Positions 5,978-10,858 of a DNA stretch of 10,858 nt are shown here, one piece after another. Position numbers and translations under genes: made by a program. Every line of letters starts with the position of its first letter. The first letter of the stretch is position 1. Below the pieces are notes generated by a model. It ran no database searches and was not told where the DNA came from. It was given only the letters and a program-made list of their open reading frames with translations. This DNA is from an uncultured Acetobacteraceae bacterium (GTDB lineage: Bacteria > Pseudomonadota > Alphaproteobacteria > Acetobacterales > Acetobacteraceae): assembly GCA_937930165.1 (NCBI GenBank), contig CALGVL010000229.1, forward strand, positions 1 through 10,858. The letters are read 5' to 3'.

Positions 5978-6823
5978 ATGCAGGTCTGGTGCGGAACGGC
6001 AGCGGCGATCCTTCTGTTGGGCCAGGCGGTGGCGATGGATGCGCTCGCACAGCCGGACCACCCCTCGCCGGCGAAGACCCGGCAGGCCCGGCCGGCACCA
6101 CCCGCCACGGCGCCGGAATCCGCCGCGGCGCGCCGCGAGCGGGTCGCGGCGGAGGTGCGCGATGCCGCCCGCGCCGCCGGCTTCGATCCGGCGATCCTGC
6201 ACGCCATCGCCATGGCGGAGAGCAGCCTGCGCGAGCATGTGCGGAACCCCCGTTCCTCCGCCGCCGGCCCGCTGCAATTCAGCGCCAGGACATGGCTGCG
6301 CGCCGTGCCGCGCTTCGCCCCGCGCATCCCCGAGCTGGCGCTGCATATGCGGCGGCTGGAGGAGTTGGCGGCGCAGGAACGGAGCCTATCCCGCAGCCGG
6401 ATGCCGCCACGGGAGCGGCGCAGACAGCTTGCCGCGCTGCGGCGGCAACAGGCGGCGGCGGAGCGCGCGGCGCTCGCGCTGCGGCACAATGCCCGGATCG
6501 CTGCCCGCGTCGCGGCGGCGCTGGCGCAGGAGGATGCGGAGCGGTTCCGCCGCCTGACCGGCGAGCACCCGGCCAAGCCGGCCGATATCTATGCCGTCCA
6601 TCTCCTGGGCGTCTCGGCCGCAGCCGATCTGGCCAAGGCGGCGCGGCAGCGGCCGAAGACCAGCGTCGCGGAGGTGCTGCCGGCCGCGGTGCTGCGCGCC
6701 AATCCGGAGATCTTCAAGGGCCCTGATGGCAAGCCGCTGCCGGTGCAGCAGGCGCGCGAGCGGATCGCCGTGCGCCTCGGCCCGACGGAGCCGGCACCGG
6801 TGCAGGTGGCGGAGGCGCCCTAG
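5978..6823 (+). CDS. Secreted lytic transglycosylase, SLT domain
   Basis: This is a 281-residue periplasmic enzyme predicted to cleave the MurNAc-GlcNAc bond of peptidoglycan, leaving 1,6-anhydro ends. Residues 1-25 form a signal peptide with a hydrophobic core (AAAILLLGQAVA) and a likely cleavage site after ALA, before QPDHP. A Pro/Ala-rich linker leads to the SLT fold. IAMAESSLREHV holds the putative catalytic glutamate (E81), followed by the family-type GPLQFSARTWL (97-107). Residues about 125-195 are a long, highly charged Arg/Glu/Ala helical stretch between the two SLT halves. The C-terminal half (ADIYAVHLLGVSAAADL, then ANPEIF) resembles soluble transglycosylases that recognise the end of the groove. 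ATG 5978 was chosen for the signal peptide; its ribosome site is weak. It converges with the GH16 gene. Confidence 0.82.
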   Translation: MQVWCGTAAAILLLGQAVAMDALAQPDHPSPAKTRQARPAPPATAPESAAARRERVAAEVRDAARAAGFDPAILHAIAMAESSLREHVRNPRSSAAGPLQFSARTWLRAVPRFAPRIPELALHMRRLEELAAQERSLSRSRMPPRERRRQLAALRRQQAAAERAALALRHNARIAARVAAALAQEDAERFRRLTGEHPAKPADIYAVHLLGVSAAADLAKAARQRPKTSVAEVLPAAVLRANPEIFKGPDGKPLPVQQARERIAVRLGPTEPAPVQVAEAP

Positions 6824-6845
6824 CCTGCGGGCAGGCCGCGCGGCC
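6823..6845. terminator. Possible convergent terminator between the transglycosylase and GH16 genes
   Basis: GCCTGC/GCAGGC (6823-6836, starting in the stop codon) overlaps the 12-bp palindrome GGCCGCGCGGCC (6834-6845). Either could fold into a GC-rich hairpin in the 59-bp gap between convergent genes. There is no T-tract, and loops are very short, so this is tentative. Confidence 0.3.
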
Positions 6846-6882
6846 CCGCGAGGCACGCTGCCGGGCAGCGCGCCCCTCCCCC

Positions 6883-7830
6883 TCAGGCGATGCCGTCCCA
6901 CTGCGACATGACGACATTGTCCAGATGGAGCGTGACCAGCGGCGGGGTGGTGTGATCCGGCGCCCCGCCCATCCAGCCGTCCCACGCGCTCCCGACGAAG
7001 CCCAGGGCGCCGAAGCCCATCGGGACGCTCGGGATATGCTCGGTCCACTCGGCATAGACCTTGCCGTCGACCTCGATCGTCACGCGGTCGGGGAGCCAGG
7101 TCATGGTGTAGTGGTGCCACTCGCTGGGATCGAACTCGGAAGTGGTGATGGGCGCGTGGTTGCTGCCGCTGCCCTCGGCCCAGTGGATGTTGAACATCGC
7201 CTGGTTTTTCGGCGTCTCCAGGATGTCGATCTCGGGCGGATAGGTGTCGTCGGCCGGCCACATCAGGATGCCGCCCGCGGTGCCCTGCCCGTGCTCCACC
7301 TTGGCGTCGAATTCGACCTTGCCATAGGTGATGGCGACGCCGGCCCTGAAGGAATTGAAACCGGTGGTGCTCCAATGGCCGTCCTCGTGACGCGTCATCG
7401 TCACCTGCAGCTCGCCGTCGCGCACCTGCACGTCATTGGGGTCCCAGATATACGCACCGTTCGCAGAGGGGCCGGGGGGCCATGGCAGAGGGAAGGGATC
7501 GCCCCAGTGCTCCTTGAGATAGCCGTTGCTGAAGTCGTCGTTCAGGACGACCGTGTAGCTGGCGTTGTCAACGGGCGGCGCAGGCGGCGGCGGGGTGGTC
7601 GGCTCGCCCGTGCCCCAGGTGCCCCACTGGCCGGTCGCCTCGTAATTCGCCAGCACCTGCGCGGCCAGCGCATCCCAGTCCACCGGCTGCTCCGGGGCGG
7701 GGGAAGGCGGGGGCGCGGTGGGATCGGTTGGCGTGACCGGCTCGCCCACATACCACTGTCCGGTGGCGGCATGGTTCGCCATTACCTGCGCAGCGAGCGC
7801 ATCCCAGTCCACGACATCTGCCACTGCCAT
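6883..7830 (-). CDS. GH16-family glycoside hydrolase with duplicated N-terminal motif
   Basis: This is a 315-residue predicted endo-beta-glucanase/galactanase-type enzyme acting on polysaccharide; the substrate cannot be told. Residues about 90-315 form the GH16 beta-jelly roll. The catalytic signature EIDILE (200-205) fits the family's ExDxxE, with E200 as nucleophile, D202 assisting and E205 as acid/base. The N-terminus is unusual: a 20-residue motif beginning VDWDALAAQV and ending ATGQW occurs twice (7-26 and 50-69, 17 of 20 identical), joined by Pro/Thr-rich linkers. There is no signal peptide, membrane segment or RTX repeat, so the export route is unclear. AAGGAGG abuts the ATG with no spacing; the GTG two codons later (7824) sits 6 nt from it and may be the real start. 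An EcfG-like promoter lies upstream. Such enzymes often trim the producer's own exopolysaccharide, but that is inference here. Confidence 0.85.
   Translation of the reverse strand: MAVADVVDWDALAAQVMANHAATGQWYVGEPVTPTDPTAPPPSPAPEQPVDWDALAAQVLANYEATGQWGTWGTGEPTTPPPPAPPVDNASYTVVLNDDFSNGYLKEHWGDPFPLPWPPGPSANGAYIWDPNDVQVRDGELQVTMTRHEDGHWSTTGFNSFRAGVAITYGKVEFDAKVEHGQGTAGGILMWPADDTYPPEIDILETPKNQAMFNIHWAEGSGSNHAPITTSEFDPSEWHHYTMTWLPDRVTIEVDGKVYAEWTEHIPSVPMGFGALGFVGSAWDGWMGGAPDHTTPPLVTLHLDNVVMSQWDGIA
7624..7683 (-). repeat. GH16 N-terminal motif, copy 2
   Basis: This encodes residues 50-69 of the GH16 protein: VDWDALAAQVL, then ANYEATGQW. It differs from copy 1 at three residues (M/L, H/Y, A/E). A GTWGTGEP and proline-rich linker follows, leading into the catalytic domain. 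Confidence 0.8.
7753..7812 (-). repeat. GH16 N-terminal motif, copy 1
   Basis: This encodes residues 7-26: VDWDALAAQVM, then ANHAATGQW, followed by YVGEP and a proline-rich linker. It looks like one amphipathic helix closed by two tryptophans. The two copies are 129 bp apart and also similar in DNA, which suggests duplication of a segment of about 43 codons. Confidence 0.8.
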
Positions 7831-7899
7831 CCTCCTTCAGCACGACGATCCGGGTCGGTGTCGGAATCGAATCGATCTGGCTCCGCACCCGATCCGCAT

Positions 7900-7925
7900 A
7901 ACGTATACTAAGCGGAAATAGTTCA
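7900..7925 (-). promoter_or_regulatory. EcfG-like (general stress response) promoter for the GH16 gene
   Basis: On the minus strand, TGAAC (7921-7925) is followed by 17 bases and then CGTT (7900-7903). The EcfG consensus of Alphaproteobacteria is GGAAC, 16-17 bases, CGTT, so 8 of 9 positions match with allowed spacing. Transcription would start near 7892 and leave a leader of about 60 nt before the GH16 ATG. It stands in the most AT-rich patch of the area. The function is inferred from the motif alone. Confidence 0.5.
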
Positions 7926-7951
7926 CGGGCAGAGGAGGGAGCGGGACACGA

Positions 7952-7969
7952 GGCCGCGATCTGGCGGCC
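7952..7969 (-). terminator. Hairpin downstream of acylphosphatase
   Basis: A perfect 6-bp stem GGCCGC/GCGGCC with a 6-nt loop lies 34 bp after the acylphosphatase stop codon and just upstream of the EcfG-like promoter. It could end the asmA-atp12-acyP transcript. No T-tract is present. Confidence 0.35.
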
Positions 7970-8003
7970 ACGGGAAATCCGGCCGGGGCAGGCGCGGCTG
8001 GTG

Positions 8004-8282
8004 CTACCTGATGCTCGGCAGCCGCCGGAATTCCCGCCATTCCGGCATCTCGGCGAAGCTTTCCTGGATATGGTCCACCCGCGCCAGCCGCGGCCCGCGG
8101 CGGCAGGCGGTGAGCAGGGTCTGCAAGGTGGGCTCGTCGCCCGCCACGACGGCCTCCACCCGGCCGTCCTCGCGGTTGCGGACCCAACCGCAGACGCCGA
8201 GCCGCGTCGCCTCCCGCACCAGCCAGTCGCGGTAGCCGACACCCTGAACCCGGCCTTCGATCAGGAGATGACGCGCCTTCAT
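8004..8282 (-). CDS. acyP: Acylphosphatase
   Basis: This small 92-residue cytoplasmic enzyme hydrolyses acyl phosphates such as acetyl or carbamoyl phosphate to carboxylate and phosphate. The length matches the family. The N-terminal signature GRVQGVGYRDW holds the phosphate-binding loop and catalytic arginine (R18). GWVRNREDGRVEAVVAG holds the catalytic asparagine (N36). The ATG overlaps the TGA of the upstream atp12 gene by 4 bp (ATGA), and no good ribosome site is visible, so translation is probably coupled to atp12. It is the last gene of a likely asmA-atp12-acyP transcript. Its physiological role is unclear, as for bacterial acylphosphatases in general. Confidence 0.95.
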   Translation of the reverse strand: MKARHLLIEGRVQGVGYRDWLVREATRLGVCGWVRNREDGRVEAVVAGDEPTLQTLLTACRRGPRLARVDHIQESFAEMPEWREFRRLPSIR

Positions 8283-8983
8283 GCGCGGGAGAGTGCCACC
8301 ATTCGGGCCGCTTGCGCTACCTCCCGCGCGATGCGCTCGCGCCGGGCCGCGGCCTCGGCATCGGTACCCCAGAGCTGCTCCTGGAAGGTCTCGTCCAGGA
8401 AGGCGAGGCGATGCGCCTCCTCCGCCGCGATCCGTCCCTGCACCACGGCGAGGCCCAGGACCAGGCTGCCCAGCGCCGGCACCAGCACGCCGAGCGCGGC
8501 AAGCTCGATGGGCGAGAGCATGGCCACCGCATGGCGCAGCGCCGCCAGGGCCTGCGGCTCCTGCGCCACCGGCATCAGCCCGGCGGTCACGCGCAGCGGC
8601 GCGTCATGCTGCAGCGCCGCCCAGTCGAGCAGTGGCTGCCAGGATTCCGCCTGCAATTTCGCCAGGCGCGGATCCTCGGCGCGGTAGCAGAGCAGGTCTG
8701 TCTCGGCGTATTTCGCCAGGGCCGTCGCCACCGGCGCCGGATCGGGGGCGATCCGCTCCTGTGCGGTGCCGGCGAGCCGGGTCAGCGGCACGTCTTCGGG
8801 CGTCATCTCGCCGCCCTTGCCGCCACCCGCGGCGTTCCATTCCTCGGCGATCGCCTCGGCCAGCGCCGCCGCCGGCACCAGCAGAGGCGAGCCGCCGGGC
8901 AGGCGCACCGGCCGGCCATCCAGCGACACGCCGAAGCCGCCGGGCTGTTCGGAGACGGCGGCACTCTCCCAGAAGCGCTTCAT
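8279..8983 (-). CDS. ATP12-family F1-ATPase assembly chaperone
   Basis: This 234-residue protein belongs to the ATP12 family, which in mitochondria binds the F1 alpha subunit during assembly of ATP synthase; the bacterial homologues are thought to do the same. Family features in order: MKRFWESAAV at the N-terminus, LDGRPVRLPGGSPLLVP (21-37), LAEAIAEEW (41-49), PLTRLAGTAQERI (66-78), KYAETDLLCYRAEDP (91-105) and QAESWQPLLDWA (111-122), then a helical C-terminal half. The start at 8983 gives the canonical KRFW N-terminus with AGGGGA immediately before it. An in-frame ATG at 9001 would add six residues and cannot be excluded. Longer upstream frames run antisense-like into asmA and are rejected. 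No ATP synthase genes are in the window. Confidence 0.92.
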   Translation of the reverse strand: MKRFWESAAVSEQPGGFGVSLDGRPVRLPGGSPLLVPAAALAEAIAEEWNAAGGGKGGEMTPEDVPLTRLAGTAQERIAPDPAPVATALAKYAETDLLCYRAEDPRLAKLQAESWQPLLDWAALQHDAPLRVTAGLMPVAQEPQALAALRHAVAMLSPIELAALGVLVPALGSLVLGLAVVQGRIAAEEAHRLAFLDETFQEQLWGTDAEAAARRERIAREVAQAARMVALSRA

Positions 8984-9015
8984 TCCCCTAATGTGGGGCA
9001 TGGGCCGCCGCGCCG

Positions 9016-10858
9016 CTACCTGCCCCGGCCGAACAGGCCGCGCAGCAATTCCTGCGCCGGCGCCTGCAACTCCCTCGGCACGCCGGGGACGGCCGGGGCC
9101 TGCTGCTGCGCGCCCTGGGCCGGCGCGGGCGCGGCGGGCGCCGCCGGCACCGGCCCGGCCCGGCCGCCGCGGGCGATGGCGAGCTGGCTGGCACAATCCG
9201 GCAGATTGCTTCCGCCGCCGCCCAGCGCCTGGGCCAGCCCCTGCAGGGTACGGTCCGGCGTGTTCTGCAGGGACAGGAAGGCACCGAGTCCACCCGCCAC
9301 CGCCGCCTCCGGCGAGATTCCCGGCCGCGGCGCCGCCAGCGTGCCACCGACATGCACCGGGGCCTGCACCCTCGCCGGCCCGAGGTGCATGTCGGGCAAC
9401 AGGCGCAGCGCCAGGCTCTCATCCTTCAGATTGATGCCGCCCTGCCCCGCTACCTTGCCGATGGCGGTGTCCAGCAGCAGCGCCTGGATGCGGGCCGTGC
9501 CGGATTCGGCATTCGCGCGCAGGGCGAGGCAGCGCAGGGCGATGTCCTGTCCGGCGGCCCCTGGCGGCAGGAGCAGCCCGCGCAATTCGGCCGGGATGGA
9601 TTGCAGCAGCCCGGCATCCAGCTTCCCGTTCACCACGGCAATGCCGAGATGCCCGGCCATGCTGCCCGCCACCGCGCGCAGATCCCGCCCCTGGCCGCGC
9701 AGGTCGGCGTCGAGGTCGAGCCGCCCGGTCATGCGGGCCGGCATTTTCATGGCGGCGAGCAGCGGGGCGAGGTCCAGCCCTTCCGAGCGGGCCGCGAACT
9801 GTACTGTGGGCGGGTTGGTGTTGATATCCGCCGCACCGCGCAGCGTCAGCCGCCCGCCCGGCAGGGTGGCGGCGAAGGGATCGAGCCGCGCCTTGCCGTT
9901 CTCGATCACGGCGGCGAGCTGCGCATCCCGCATGGTCACGCCGCCGGCCACCAATTCCGCCACGGTCCAGCGCAGGTTGCTGTCAATGATCCGCAGCGCC
10001 TCCAGCGGCAGTGGCATGTTGGGGATCATGCGGTTGTCGCGCGCGGCAGGCGCCGGCGAGGGCTGCGCACCGCCGGGCGTTGGAGCAGGCGGCCGCAGCG
10101 CGTCCAGGTTCAGGCGCTGCGAGGCGAGCTGCCCCGTCACCCCCTGGCGCTGGCCGATGACATAGGTGAGGTCGCCCGCCGCATCCCCGGCGCTGGAGGT
10201 CAGCTTCAGCCCGCGCAGGAAGGCGCCGGCCTCGAAGCCCTTGCCGCGCTCCGCCACGCGGGTGTCGAGGGCGACATCCTTCACCGCAGGCAGGGACATC
10301 CCGGCCAGCGGCGCCAAGGCCTGCAAATCCGGCGCCCGCAGCGACAGGGCGAGATCCACGCCGGTCAGCGCGCGCGGATCGGCGATGCTGCCCTTGGCGC
10401 TTGCGGTCGCATTGGCGACCTGCGCCGTCACGTCCAGCGGCCAGGGCTGCCGCGCCGCACCGGGCAGCAGCAGCACCGGCGCGCCGAGCGTGCCGGAGAG
10501 CCGCAGCGGCGTGTTGCCTTCCATCGCCTCAGCCTGCAGGGCGAGCGGCTGGTCCATCGCCGGCAGGGTGGCGGTGAGGCTGACCAGGCGCAGCCCGGGC
10601 CGCACTAGGCTCAGGTCGCTCTCGCCCAAGGTCAGCTTCAGGTCGGAGATCTGCGGCAGGCCACCGCCCGCATCCGCCAGCTTCGTCGCGAGATCAAGGT
10701 TGCGCAGCGGCGGCAGCGGCACATCCGGCATCACCCGCGCGAAGCGGGCGAGGTCCGGCACCTGTGCCGTCACGGCGAATTGCCAGCCCCTGCCCTGCTG
10801 CGGCTCGGCGACCGCGCCCTGCACCGCGAGCCTCGCCCCCTCGGCGGCAAGAGTCAGG
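9016..10858 (-). CDS. AsmA-family protein, C-terminal part (5' end beyond window)
   Basis: About 613 residues of an AsmA-like protein are visible. The frame is open at the right edge, so the N-terminus and its expected membrane anchor are missing. AsmA proteins are large inner-membrane-anchored periplasmic proteins related to bridge-like lipid transporters, affecting outer-membrane lipid balance and porin assembly. Seen here: repeated amphipathic beta-strand segments (PPLRNLDLATKL, ISDLKLTLGESDL, LRLSGTLGAPVLLLPG), then the conserved AsmA C-terminal domain with LPGGRLTLRGAADI, MTGRLDLDADLRGQGRDL, SMAGHLGIAVVNGKLD and GQGGINLKDESLALRLLP. A Pro/Ala/Gln-rich low-complexity stretch precedes the C-terminal LLRGLFGRGR. 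A 32-bp gap to atp12 suggests cotranscription. The family assignment is strong, but the exact paralogue is not determined. Confidence 0.92.
   Translation of the reverse strand, partial: LTLAAEGARLAVQGAVAEPQQGRGWQFAVTAQVPDLARFARVMPDVPLPPLRNLDLATKLADAGGGLPQISDLKLTLGESDLSLVRPGLRLVSLTATLPAMDQPLALQAEAMEGNTPLRLSGTLGAPVLLLPGAARQPWPLDVTAQVANATASAKGSIADPRALTGVDLALSLRAPDLQALAPLAGMSLPAVKDVALDTRVAERGKGFEAGAFLRGLKLTSSAGDAAGDLTYVIGQRQGVTGQLASQRLNLDALRPPAPTPGGAQPSPAPAARDNRMIPNMPLPLEALRIIDSNLRWTVAELVAGGVTMRDAQLAAVIENGKARLDPFAATLPGGRLTLRGAADINTNPPTVQFAARSEGLDLAPLLAAMKMPARMTGRLDLDADLRGQGRDLRAVAGSMAGHLGIAVVNGKLDAGLLQSIPAELRGLLLPPGAAGQDIALRCLALRANAESGTARIQALLLDTAIGKVAGQGGINLKDESLALRLLPDMHLGPARVQAPVHVGGTLAAPRPGISPEAAVAGGLGAFLSLQNTPDRTLQGLAQALGGGGSNLPDCASQLAIARGGRAGPVPAAPAAPAPAQGAQQQAPAVPGVPRELQAPAQELLRGLFGRGR

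Noticed and set aside
3987..6557. 856-codon open frame on the + strand across the helicase
   Set aside because: It runs antisense to a helicase with every motif intact, then out of frame through the transglycosylase. It is a shadow caused by third-position GC bias.
8984..9196. Longer atp12 frame starting at 9196
   Set aside because: It overlaps the 3' end of asmA and has low-complexity Arg/Gly composition. The family N-terminus begins at MKRFW.
8312..10608. Long + strand open frames opposite atp12 and asmA
   Set aside because: Their products are Arg/Pro/Gly-rich without domains, whereas the minus strand encodes recognised conserved proteins.
1..10858. CRISPR arrays, tRNA or rRNA genes, insertion sequences and prophage genes
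   Set aside because: No regularly spaced repeats outside proteins, no cloverleaf-like segments, no transposase or integrase motifs and no terminal inverted repeats were seen.

Overview
The window looks like chromosomal DNA from a high-GC alphaproteobacterium, most likely an Acetobacteraceae member of the Roseomonas type. This rests on protein content and base composition, not on any database search. The clues are very high GC with strong third-position GC bias, an ATP12-type F1-ATPase assembly chaperone (a family of mitochondria and Alphaproteobacteria), a soluble HWE-family histidine kinase, and an EcfG-like (general stress response) promoter.

Layout, left to right. The 3' part of lipB (octanoyltransferase, +) ends at a strong hairpin and faces a minus-strand RTX calcium-binding protein. 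That RTX gene has no ordinary start codon in its frame and may carry a one-base frameshift at its 5' end. Next on the minus strand come a GAF-PAS-HWE histidine kinase and, upstream of it, a nested hairpin, a tiny 38-residue reading frame and a 93-residue protein of unknown function. A RhlE-type DEAD-box RNA helicase with an RG/Q-rich tail follows, then a 353-bp divergent intergenic region and a secreted lytic transglycosylase on the + strand. The last group is on the minus strand: a GH16 glycoside hydrolase with an unusual duplicated 20-residue N-terminal motif, acylphosphatase, ATP12 and the C-terminal part of an AsmA-family protein that runs off the right edge.

How the genes work together. 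AsmA, ATP12 and acyP form a compact transcription unit: 32 bp separate asmA and atp12, and atp12 overlaps acyP by ATGA. The GH16 gene probably has its own promoter. Envelope functions recur (lytic transglycosylase, GH16, AsmA, secreted RTX protein), but no single pathway unites the window. It is mostly ordinary core genome with a few odd points. No RNA gene, CRISPR array, insertion sequence or prophage was seen. The best candidates for something undescribed are the duplicated DWDALAAQV motif of the GH16 protein and the small-ORF/hairpin cluster upstream of the kinase.
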